Source: Bradyrhizobium sp. 200
GTDB taxonomy: Bacteria > Pseudomonadota > Alphaproteobacteria > Rhizobiales > Xanthobacteraceae
Direction: 5' to 3'
Assembly: GCF_023100945.1 (NCBI RefSeq)
Contig: NZ_CP064689.1
Coordinates: 2,958,001-3,022,000 of the forward strand
DNA length: 64,000 nucleotides
Shown: positions 1 through 6,964 of the stretch, piece after piece
Position numbering within the stretch: position 1 is the first letter of the stretch
How the letters are laid out: each line of letters begins with the position of its first letter
Notes under the pieces: generated by a model
The model's database searches: none
Told to the model about the DNA's origin: nothing
Seen by the model: the letters and a program-made list of their open reading frames with translations, nothing else
Position numbers and translations under genes: made by a program

Positions 1-377
1 ATAGCTGCCCGGACGCGCTCGGGATGATACGCCGCGAGAACGGAGGCGAGCAGGCCGCCGAACGAGAGTCCGACCAGGATCGCCTCACCGGCGTCGAGCG
101 CATCCATGACGGCGAGTGCGTCGGCCAGGTAATTGTCCAGTGTGTAGGCGGCGACATCCCCCGGCCGGTCGGATTTGCCATTGCCTCGGCCGTCATAGGT
201 AATGCAGCGGAAGCGCTCGCTGAAGTAGGGTAGTTGCGCCTTGTAGATTCGCGAGTGAACGATGCTCCAGGGCGGAATGAACAGAATGGTATCAGGCGCG
301 TCGCCGTAGACTTCGTAGGCGAGGTTCACGCCGTCGCGGGTAACGAAACCCGCGCTGTCCGGCAATTTTGCGCGCAT
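1..377 (-). CDS. alpha/beta hydrolase, N-terminal part (runs off the window)
   Basis: Only about 126 N-terminal residues are inside the window; the gene continues past base 1. Visible features are an N-terminal beta strand with DGVNLAYEVYG, a YDGRGNGKSDRP turn, and the nucleophile elbow GLSFGG, so this is an alpha/beta hydrolase fold esterase or lyase-like enzyme. The catalytic Asp and His lie outside the window, so the substrate cannot be judged. The ATG follows the stop codon of the upstream TetR gene by 4 bases, and the Shine-Dalgarno AAAGGTGA overlaps that stop, so the two genes are surely cotranscribed and probably translationally coupled. Confidence 0.85.
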   Translation of the reverse strand, partial: MRAKLPDSAGFVTRDGVNLAYEVYGDAPDTILFIPPWSIVHSRIYKAQLPYFSERFRCITYDGRGNGKSDRPGDVAAYTLDNYLADALAVMDALDAGEAILVGLSFGGLLASVLAAYHPERVRAA

Positions 378-381
378 GGCT

Positions 382-999
382 TCACCTTTTGTCTGATGAG
401 GTTCCTTCTGCAATCCGGATCAGGTCACCGACGCGGCGAAGCGATGCCCGTATCGGCGAGCCCTTCTTCTCCAGGCCGAGCAGGAACAGGCTTTCGCCCC
501 CGATGAAGCTGCAGGCCGCGATCGCGCCGACTTCTTCCGCCGAGAAGGGGCCGAGGGGGCCGATCTTCTGTTCAGCCGCCCGTACCAGGCCCACGATCAG
601 ATCGACCCATCCCATAATGCCGGCGCGGATCACCTTGGCGACTTCCGGGTCATGCCAGCTTACGGCGATCAGCTCCTGCAGCACCCGGACGTAGCCCGAG
701 GCAATATCCTCATCGAGATAGTCGCAGGCGCGGTCCCACTGCTCGGACAGTTTCAGGGATGGATCTCCGAACAATCTGTTCTGCCGGTCCAGGAGCTGGG
801 CATTGAGATATTCGAACAGCTCGAGGACCAGATTCTGCTTGGAGCCGAAGTGATAATGAATCTGGCTCAAGGGCACCGCTGCCTCTGCAGCGACTTCACG
901 GGTCGACAGTCCGGCATAGCCGGCGCGCCGCAACACCTTCTTGGCGGCTTCGAGCAAGCTGGTGCTGGTCTCAATCTTCTTCACTGCCGCGCGCGCCAT
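382..999 (-). CDS. TetR/AcrR family transcriptional regulator
   Basis: A 205-residue regulator. The N-terminal helix-turn-helix lies at about residues 10-55 and includes LSTREVAAEAAVPLSQIHYHFGSKQNLVLELFEY in pieces typical of TetR (the YHFGSK signature is clear). The rest is the usual all-helical ligand-binding domain. An upstream in-frame ATG would add 49 residues of low-quality sequence, so the ATG at 997-999, giving MARAAVKKIET, is preferred. It is the first gene of an operon with the alpha/beta hydrolase that follows 4 bases later, which is probably one of its targets. A possible operator palindrome lies beyond the next gene at 2045-2060. The ligand is unknown. Confidence 0.9.
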   Translation of the reverse strand: MARAAVKKIETSTSLLEAAKKVLRRAGYAGLSTREVAAEAAVPLSQIHYHFGSKQNLVLELFEYLNAQLLDRQNRLFGDPSLKLSEQWDRACDYLDEDIASGYVRVLQELIAVSWHDPEVAKVIRAGIMGWVDLIVGLVRAAEQKIGPLGPFSAEEVGAIAACSFIGGESLFLLGLEKKGSPIRASLRRVGDLIRIAEGTSSDKR

Positions 1000-1142
1000 G
1001 GTGCCTCGTGATGTGATGGACGTACGCCAAGACGCTACATGAAATCCGCTCGAAATGGCCAGAGCTCGCCGTTTCACCCTCCACCCGTCGGAAGACCGAT
1101 GCCCGGCACCAGGCCGGGCACCGTGGAAACAACCAGTGCATG

Positions 1143-1928
1143 TCACCCTAGCTTCGCCTTATGTCGTGGCAGCGGGATCAGCATCGACACCTGTTGCCGG
1201 TAGTGTCGGTACTGGTCGCCGAACAGCGCTATCAGGTCGCGCTCCTCCAGCCATATGCCGATCAGAATGTAGCCGGTGGTGGCGATGGCGAACACCAGAT
1301 GGCCGACCGTCATCGTCGGCGTCGCCCAGAACGCCAGCAGGAAGCCGAGGTAGATCGGATGCCGAACGACCTTGTAAAACATTGGCGTTTTGAACTCTGC
1401 CGGAGGCAACTCGCGCCCGAGAAGGCGCGCCAGCACCTGGCGCAAGCCGAACAGCTCGAAATGGTTGATCATGAAGGTGCTGGCGAGCACCACCGTCCAG
1501 CCGATCCAGGAAATCGTCTCCAGCAAAATTGCCGCAACCGGATCGGTCGCCGACCAGACGATGTCTGTCATCGGCCGCCACTGCCAGTAGAGCGAGAGCA
1601 ATGCGAGGCTCGCAAACAGCACGAACGTCGTGCGCTCGACCGATCGCGGCACGAGGCGTGTCCACCAGCGCTTGAACGCGGGGCGTGCCATCACGCTGTG
1701 CTGGACTGCGAACAGGCCGAGCAGCAGGACGTTGATGATCAGGGATGGAATGAGCGGCCCGGGCTGGCCGCTGTCGATGGTTTTGGGCACCGGCAGGTTG
1801 CCCACGAAGGCAATCGCATAGAGGAAGGTGGCCAGAAACAGCAGGTAAGTAACGGTGCCATAAAGCATCGCAACCAGACCGCCGGCAGTGGTCTTGGCAG
1901 AGGAAGGATAGATGGTTTGATCACTCAT
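1143..1928 (-). CDS. mddA: NnrU/ICMT-type membrane methyltransferase, MddA-like
   Basis: A 261-residue integral membrane protein with about five hydrophobic segments. The C-terminal half carries the methyltransferase signature of the isoprenylcysteine carboxyl methyltransferase superfamily: YKVVRHPIYLGFLLAFW followed by WLEERDLIALFGDQYRHYRQQV. The order of the membrane segments, the VQHSVMARPAFKRWW stretch near residue 80 and FMINHFELFGLRQV near 155 resemble MddA, the methanethiol S-methyltransferase that makes dimethyl sulfide from methanethiol in Pseudomonas and Bradyrhizobium. MddA is an inference from remembered similarity; NnrU-like methyltransferase is the safe call. It starts 214 bases after a perfect 16-base palindrome on its own upstream side (2045-2060), a plausible TetR-type operator. 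Confidence 0.75.
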   Translation of the reverse strand: MSDQTIYPSSAKTTAGGLVAMLYGTVTYLLFLATFLYAIAFVGNLPVPKTIDSGQPGPLIPSLIINVLLLGLFAVQHSVMARPAFKRWWTRLVPRSVERTTFVLFASLALLSLYWQWRPMTDIVWSATDPVAAILLETISWIGWTVVLASTFMINHFELFGLRQVLARLLGRELPPAEFKTPMFYKVVRHPIYLGFLLAFWATPTMTVGHLVFAIATTGYILIGIWLEERDLIALFGDQYRHYRQQVSMLIPLPRHKAKLG

Positions 1929-2044
1929 GAGTCGATCCTTTCTGGAAAGTTGAAGGGATGCCCTTTCAAATGTTCGTCGTCGGGAGCCCGTCGCCCGGCA
2001 TTTCCCCGTGGGTCCCCTCGGCCGTACGACCGTTCAATATTAGG

Positions 2045-2060
2045 TCGGTCGATCGACCGA
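2045..2060. promoter_or_regulatory. perfect palindrome, candidate TetR-type operator
   Basis: TCGGTCGATCGACCGA is self-complementary over all 16 bases. It lies 117 bases upstream of the mddA-like start, in a non-coding stretch. The size and symmetry fit a TetR-family operator, and a TetR gene lies just beyond mddA, but no contact is shown. Confidence 0.35.
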
Positions 2061-2104
2061 AATAGTTCAAGGCCGGTGCGGCTTTTTTGGGGCAAAGGCG
2101 GCGC

Positions 2105-2123
2105 TTAACCCGTCATTAACCAT
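2105..2123 (+). promoter_or_regulatory. CtrA-like binding site
   Basis: TTAA, seven bases (CCCGTCA), then TTAACCAT. This matches the full CtrA consensus TTAA-N7-TTAAC, including the extended half-site TTAACCAT. It lies about 90 bases upstream of the lytic transglycosylase gene. CtrA controls cell-cycle and motility genes in alphaproteobacteria. Confidence 0.55.
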
Positions 2124-2213
2124 AATTACGGCAGTCTCGGCTGCGTATAGGCGCTGATTGCCAGTGCCTTGAGGGCCCGCGCGAGGTTTCGCGAGGAGCA
2201 GAGCACCAGAGAC

Positions 2214-3203
2214 ATGGCGGTCGACACATCAAGCGCCACGGCTGCGGCAGGTGTCGATCCCGCGCGCGCGAGGATTGCCGGCTCGATCAGGCAGGCTGCC
2301 TCGACCACCGGCGCCAGCTTCGAATACCTGCTCGCCACCGCGAAGATGGAATCCAACTTCAACCCGAAGGCCGCCGCCACCACCTCGTCGGCGCGCGGGC
2401 TGTTTCAGTTCATCGACCAGACCTGGCTCGGCACGGTGAAGGAGGCGGGCGCCCATCTCGGCTACGGCAAATATGCCGACGCCATCACCAAGGACCCTTC
2501 CGGCAGCTATTCGGTCGACGATCCCACAGCGCGCGCCGCGATCATGCGGTTGCGCGACGATCCGGACGCCGCCTCGTCGATGGCGGCGGTGCTGACCCAG
2601 TCCAACAGTTTCAAATTGACCGGCAAGATCGGTCGCCGCCCGACTGACGCTGAACTCTATATGGCGCATTTCATGGGCGTCGGCGGCGCCGGCAAGCTGA
2701 TCCAAAGCGCCGAGGACAACCCGAACGCTTCCGCCGCGCGGATGTTTCCGAACGCGGCGGCGGCCAACCAGTCGATCTTCTATGATCGCTCGGGGCAGGC
2801 GCGCAGCGTTTCCCAGGTCTATTCGGTACTGAACACGCGCTACGAAGCCGCCGCCAGTTCGCCGGTGACGCGCACGGCAATGGCGGCCGCCGGCGGCGAT
2901 CTGCCAAGGCGTGTGACGGTTGCGAGCAACGCTGCGCCGGCGGCGACAGCGATCGACAACGCCGCCTATCTCTCGAGCTTTCCGGATCAGCGCGCGGTAA
3001 CGCCGGTCGCGGCAACGCCGCAAACCGCCTCGGCGCCATCAGAGCCGATCTTCCGCTCGCTGTTCCAGGCCGGCGAACGCACGCAGCCGATTTCGCCGAC
3101 GGTGCAGGAATTGTGGGGCAAGGTCGCTTCAGCAACGCCTGAAGTCCGCGCGCCGGGCCGGCTCGACCTCTTCAGCGACCGCAGCGGCACGTTCAGCAGC
3201 TAG
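2214..3203 (+). CDS. lytic transglycosylase, SLT-domain protein
   Basis: A 329-residue protein. Residues 15-165 form a lysozyme-like soluble lytic transglycosylase domain. The catalytic glutamate is in ATAKMESNFNP, followed by the GLFQFI motif and YMAHFMGVGGA. It cleaves peptidoglycan between MurNAc and GlcNAc. The C-terminal half is Ala/Pro/Thr-rich and low complexity. No clear signal peptide is seen with the ATG at 2214; an upstream TTG at 2169 adds 15 Arg-rich residues and is less likely. A CtrA-like site about 90 bases upstream and the DUF2336 gene downstream suggest a cell-cycle or flagellar role, as for rhizobial transglycosylases that clear a path for envelope machines. That role is inference. 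Confidence 0.85.
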   Translation: MAVDTSSATAAAGVDPARARIAGSIRQAASTTGASFEYLLATAKMESNFNPKAAATTSSARGLFQFIDQTWLGTVKEAGAHLGYGKYADAITKDPSGSYSVDDPTARAAIMRLRDDPDAASSMAAVLTQSNSFKLTGKIGRRPTDAELYMAHFMGVGGAGKLIQSAEDNPNASAARMFPNAAAANQSIFYDRSGQARSVSQVYSVLNTRYEAAASSPVTRTAMAAAGGDLPRRVTVASNAAPAATAIDNAAYLSSFPDQRAVTPVAATPQTASAPSEPIFRSLFQAGERTQPISPTVQELWGKVASATPEVRAPGRLDLFSDRSGTFSS

Positions 3204-3263
3204 GCTGGGGTCCGCCGTATCGACAGGCATTGGCCGACGCCCGGCCTGCCGTCCCGCCACCCT

Positions 3264-3278
3264 TAACAAAACGTCAAC
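3264..3278 (+). promoter_or_regulatory. near-consensus CtrA site
   Basis: TTAA-CAAAACG-TCAA has the CtrA spacing of seven bases, with one mismatch in the second half-site. It lies about 105 bases upstream of the DUF2336 gene. It is weaker than the site at 2105-2123. Confidence 0.35.
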
Positions 3279-3382
3279 AAAACCAGCCGTTTATGGTGAA
3301 CCCTTTGTTAAGCGTCATGGTTTATTTTTTCTAATAGTGGCACCGCGTCACGGTGTCGTCTCACGTTGCGTAAGCCAGGACC

Positions 3383-4558
3383 ATGATCGTTCGGCAGTTC
3401 ATCAGTTGGATTCGTACCGCTCCGGCAGGCGAGCGGGCAGAGGCGACGCGGGCGTTGGCGCGGGCCTGGTTGATTTCAGATCTCAGCGAGGACGACCGCA
3501 TCGCCGCCGAAGGCGCGCTGTTGATGCTGCTCGACGATCCGTCCCCGCTGGTCCGCCAGGCCATGGCGGAAGTATTTTCGCGCAGCTCCGACGCGCCGGC
3601 GGCCATCGTGCAGGCGCTGGCGCTCGACCAGCCCTCCATCGCGGTGCCGGTGCTCGAACATTCACCGCTTCTGATCGACGCCGACCTCGTCGACATCGTC
3701 GCGACCGGCAACAGCGACATGCAATGCGCCGTCGCCCGCCGCATCAACCTGCCTCCCTCGGTTTCCGCCGCGATTGCCGAAGTCGGCTCGGCGGCCGCGG
3801 CGCTCGAACTGATCGAAAACGCCTATGCCGAACTGGCGCCGTTTTCATGGGACCGCATCGTCGAACGTCACGGCCATCTCGCCGCTATCCGGGAATCGAT
3901 GCTGCTGCTGGAAGGTCTCCCCGCCGCCACGCGCGCGGCGCTGGTCGCCAAGCTCTCCGAGACGCTGGCGCAATTCGTCGTCGCGCGTAACTGGCTGAGC
4001 GCCGACCGGGCAGGGCGGCTTGCCAGCGAAGCGCGCGAGCGCTCGACCATCAACATTGCGGCGCGTTCGCGCGGCGAGGACATGCAGGGCCTAGTACGGC
4101 ACCTGTGCGCCACCGGTCAACTGACCGCGGGCCTGATCTTGCGCGCGCTGTTGTCAGGCAATCTCGAACTGTTCGATGCTGCGCTGGCCGAACTGGCCGA
4201 TCTGCCGCTGGCCCGTGTGACGGCGCTGCTGCACGACCGCGGCGGTGCCAGCCTGCAGGCGCTCCTGATCCGCGCGGGCCTTCCCGAATCGACCTTCGCG
4301 GCGTTTCGTGTGGCGCTCGAGGTCAGCCACGAAACCGGCTATGTCGATACGATCGGCGGAGCCGCGCGACTGCGCCGCCGCATGGTCGAGCGGGTGCTGA
4401 CCCATTGCGAGACCGACCGCAAGGCCGCCGAGCCGCTGCTGATCCTGCTGCGGCGCTTCGCAACCGAGTCCGCGCGCGAAGAAGCTCGTATGTTCTGCGA
4501 GGAATTGGTCGCCGACGAAGCGTTCGTGCCGCCCGAGCGCGACCTGATCGCAGCGTAG
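3383..4558 (+). CDS. DUF2336 domain-containing protein
   Basis: A 391-residue cytoplasmic protein rich in Ala, Leu and Arg, predicted all-helical and HEAT-like, matching the alphaproteobacterial DUF2336 family in pattern (LLDDPSPLVRQAMAEVFSRSSDAP near residue 50). Function is not established; members are often found near chemotaxis and cell-cycle genes. Here it follows a lytic transglycosylase and precedes a response regulator/Hpt pair on the other strand. The ATG follows CCAGGACC, a modest ribosome-binding site. The near-consensus CtrA site upstream is consistent with cell-cycle control, but that is inference. Confidence 0.8.
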   Translation: MIVRQFISWIRTAPAGERAEATRALARAWLISDLSEDDRIAAEGALLMLLDDPSPLVRQAMAEVFSRSSDAPAAIVQALALDQPSIAVPVLEHSPLLIDADLVDIVATGNSDMQCAVARRINLPPSVSAAIAEVGSAAAALELIENAYAELAPFSWDRIVERHGHLAAIRESMLLLEGLPAATRAALVAKLSETLAQFVVARNWLSADRAGRLASEARERSTINIAARSRGEDMQGLVRHLCATGQLTAGLILRALLSGNLELFDAALAELADLPLARVTALLHDRGGASLQALLIRAGLPESTFAAFRVALEVSHETGYVDTIGGAARLRRRMVERVLTHCETDRKAAEPLLILLRRFATESAREEARMFCEELVADEAFVPPERDLIAA

Positions 4559-4560
4559 CC

Positions 4561-4598
4561 GATCCTGTGGCAACACAACGATCCTGTGGCAGCACACT
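4561..4598 (+). repeat. two tandem copies of a 20-base unit
   Basis: GATCCTGTGGCAACACAAC is followed directly by GATCCTGTGGCAGCACAC, just after the DUF2336 stop codon. It is a short tandem duplication of no obvious function. Confidence 0.6.
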
Positions 4599-4602
4599 CG
4601 GT

Positions 4603-4723
4603 GTCGTCCCTGCGAACGCAGGGACCCATAACCACCTCCGTTCGTTGTTGAGCGAAAGGCGTCGACTAGCTTTTTTCAATGGATAGGCCGCGGCGTATGG
4701 GTCCCTGCGTTCGCAGGGACGAC
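4603..4723. repeat. REP-like element with 28-base inverted ends
   Basis: The left arm (4603-4630) and right arm (4696-4723) are perfect inverted copies over 28 bases. Each contains its own small palindrome, CCCTGCGAACGCAGGG. The pair sits between two converging genes. The structure matches BIME/REP-type intergenic elements and could also slow transcription from both sides. Confidence 0.75.
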
Positions 4724-4748
4724 CTGTGGAGATAGCCGCGCTAGGATC

Positions 4749-5327
4749 CTACTCCGCCGGCACGATGCTCGGCGCCAGGATCGCTTCGAGATGCTCGGGG
4801 CGGTCGCGGTTGACCTTGAGCAGGAATTCGTCGGCTACCCCGCGGAGCTGCTTGCTCAGCTTGCTCGCCATCACGGCGGTGTCGAGCTTGGTGCGTTCGC
4901 GCACGATGGCCTGAATGGCGTTGATGTGATGGGTGATCAGCTCCGGCGGGACCTGATCGAGGTCGGGCGCATGTTCGATGATGCGGCACAGGCTTTCGGC
5001 GGCGGCGCCCGCGGAAGGGAAGCCGAACGTGGCGGCGTCGCCCTTGATGTCATGGGCGGCGCGAAACAGCTCTTCGCGGTTGTCGACGGTGAAGCCGTCG
5101 CGGAGAATGGCCACATGCGCCGCCGAGAGCCGGTCGGCCTCGATCGTCATCCAGTTCTTGAATTCGCCGGACAGTCCAGCAAGCGCCTTTTCCGCGCGCC
5201 CGACGGGATCGTCGAGATCGGATTCGGGAACGCGCAGCAGCACCTTGCGCAAGGGATTGGGCTGCGTGATCACGTGGTGATCGGCGAACGACTTGACCTG
5301 TATCGTGCCGGGTTTTTCCTTCGCCAT
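4749..5327 (-). CDS. Hpt-domain phosphotransfer protein
   Basis: A 192-residue protein. The Hpt signature, with the phosphorylatable His, is in FRAAHDIKGDAATFGFPSAG in its core around residues 85-105, in a four-helix bundle region covering about residues 45-150. It would carry phosphoryl groups between a histidine kinase and a response regulator in the cytoplasm. The gene begins 20 bases after the stop of the CheY-like regulator, so the two form an operon. No histidine kinase is nearby, so the kinase partner is encoded elsewhere. The start is supported by GGAGAG eight bases upstream. Confidence 0.85.
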   Translation of the reverse strand: MAKEKPGTIQVKSFADHHVITQPNPLRKVLLRVPESDLDDPVGRAEKALAGLSGEFKNWMTIEADRLSAAHVAILRDGFTVDNREELFRAAHDIKGDAATFGFPSAGAAAESLCRIIEHAPDLDQVPPELITHHINAIQAIVRERTKLDTAVMASKLSKQLRGVADEFLLKVNRDRPEHLEAILAPSIVPAE

Positions 5328-5347
5328 GATGGTCTCTCCAGGCCGCG

Positions 5348-5893
5348 CTAGATGCTCGTCCGCGCCTTGTCGAGCAGCGACGGCTGTTGCATGACTTCGA
5401 CCTCGCCACCGACCCGGCGCTCGGGACCGATATAGGCATTGCTGGTGTTGCGCCGGCGGTCCGGGCCGAAATAGGTCTTGGTCTTGATGAAGGGGCGCGG
5501 ATTGGCGACGACGTTGAGGATGCGCTGGTACAGCCCCTTGGCCGAGATCGGCTTCGCCAGGAACTCGGTGACGCCGGCATCGCGCGCGACCGTGACGCGG
5601 CGCTTCTCCGAATGACCGGTCAGCATGATAATCGGCGCGTAGGGGTTGCCCTTGGATTCCGGCTGCCGGATCATCTGCGCCAGTTCGAGGCCGTCGAAGA
5701 TCGGCATCGCCCAGTCGGTGATGACGATATCGGGTACGTAGTGGCTGTACATTTCAAGCGCGGTGGCGCCGTCCTCGGCCTCATAGGCCTCGCGCGCGCC
5801 GAACGAGTGCAGCAGCGTCCGCAGGATGCGGCGCATGTGCGGATTGTCGTCGCAAATCAGAAATCGCAGCTTGTTGAAGTCGATGCGATACAT
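5348..5893 (-). CDS. CheY-like single-domain response regulator
   Basis: A 181-residue protein. The receiver domain covers residues 5-130: the acidic pair is in FLICDDNPHM, the phosphoacceptor Asp in DIVITDWAMP, the switch Thr in IIMLTGHSE and the conserved Lys in FLAKPISA. The C-terminal 50 residues are not a DNA-binding domain; they carry two motifs, YFGPDRRR and YIGPERR, seen in alphaproteobacterial stand-alone regulators. It is the first gene of an operon with the Hpt protein. The ATG at 5893 is preferred over an upstream TTG that adds five residues. A CtrA half-site, TTAACCAT, lies at 5923-5930. Confidence 0.9.
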   Translation of the reverse strand: MYRIDFNKLRFLICDDNPHMRRILRTLLHSFGAREAYEAEDGATALEMYSHYVPDIVITDWAMPIFDGLELAQMIRQPESKGNPYAPIIMLTGHSEKRRVTVARDAGVTEFLAKPISAKGLYQRILNVVANPRPFIKTKTYFGPDRRRNTSNAYIGPERRVGGEVEVMQQPSLLDKARTSI

Positions 5894-5922
5894 GGTCGGG
5901 CCCGGCAAACGGTATACTGGCG

Positions 5923-5930
5923 TTAACCAT
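5923..5930. promoter_or_regulatory. CtrA half-site upstream of the response regulator
   Basis: TTAACCAT is the extended CtrA half-site. It lies 30 bases upstream of the response-regulator start. A second TTAA occurs at 5944-5947, but the spacing is 17 rather than 7, so this is a partial match only. Confidence 0.3.
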
Positions 5931-6044
5931 ATGGCGGCGCCCGTTAAGGAATGGTTGCGAAACGGGTCTTGAGGGGCTCGCGCGGTCGTCCAATGGCGTC
6001 ATTTTTTTTCGCGCGAGTACCGGTTCAAGGCCGGGTTCCGGCCG

Positions 6045-6824
6045 TCAGTAACCGAACTGCTCGCGCAGGATGCGTTCCTCGAGGCTGTGACCGGGATCGA
6101 ACAGCATCCGCATCGAGATCGTCTTGTCGGACAGCACTTCGACGCGGCAGACGTCGCGCACGTCGTCGTGGTCGGCGGCGGCCGCAACCGGACGCTTCTC
6201 GCCCTCGAGCACCTCGATGACAACGAAGGCGGAGTTCGGGAGCAGGGCGCCGCGCCAGCGGCGCGGGCGGAAGGCGCTGATCGGGGTCAGCGCCAGCAGC
6301 GCGGCGTTGATCGGCAGGATCGGCCCCTGGGCCGAGAGATTATAGGCGGTGGATCCTGCCGGCGTTGCCACCAGAATGCCATCGGCGATCAATTCCGCCA
6401 TCCGCTCGTGCTCGTCGATCAGGATGCGCAGATGCGCGGCCTGGTTGGTCTGGCGAAACAGCGCGACTTCGTTGATGGCGTGATGCAGGTGCACCGCGCC
6501 ATGGATGTCGGTGGCGCGCATCAGAAGCGGGTTGATCAGGGATTCCCGCGCCGCCGCCAGCCGCGTATGCAAATCGTGCGTGGTGTATTCGTTCATCAGG
6601 AAGCCGACGGTGCCGCGATGCATGCCGTAGATCGGCTTGCCCGAACGCATATGCCGGTGCAGCGTCTGCAGCATCAATCCGTCGCCGCCGAGCGCGACCA
6701 CGACGTCGGAATCGTCGGCATCGTGATTGCCGTAGAGTTTGATGAGCTGCGCCAGCGCGGCCTGCGCCTCGGCGCCTGCGCTCGCGACAAAGGCGATCCG
6801 GTCGTATCGCTTGGGGGTGGCCAT
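6045..6824 (-). CDS. nadK: NAD kinase
   Basis: A 259-residue protein that phosphorylates NAD to NADP using ATP. The NAD-kinase GGDG motif is in [16 protein letters not shown] near residue 45, followed by [13 protein letters not shown] and the NE/D motif AINEVALFR. The substrate loop is in [18 protein letters not shown]. The length (259) fits the short bacterial form. The gene is alone on the minus strand, followed by a non-coding gap and the response-regulator operon. It is an essential housekeeping gene, and nothing in it is unusual. Confidence 0.95.
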   Translation of the reverse strand: MATPKRYDRIAFVASAGAEAQAALAQLIKLYGNHDADDSDVVVALGGDGLMLQTLHRHMRSGKPIYGMHRGTVGFLMNEYTTHDLHTRLAAARESLINPLLMRATDIHGAVHLHHAINEVALFRQTNQAAHLRILIDEHERMAELIADGILVATPAGSTAYNLSAQGPILPINAALLALTPISAFRPRRWRGALLPNSAFVVIEVLEGEKRPVAAAADHDDVRDVCRVEVLSDKTISMRMLFDPGHSLEERILREQFGY

Positions 6825-6964
6825 CGGACGATGAACTCTTGGGTAGCGCCAGGATAGGGTGGCGCCGGATTGCGCCGCGCTCGTCTATACACCATAGGCA
6901 GGCTTGTCGAGATGGCCGGGCGGCTCTTTCGCACCGGTAACGTAAACCGGTGGTCATCGGAGCG

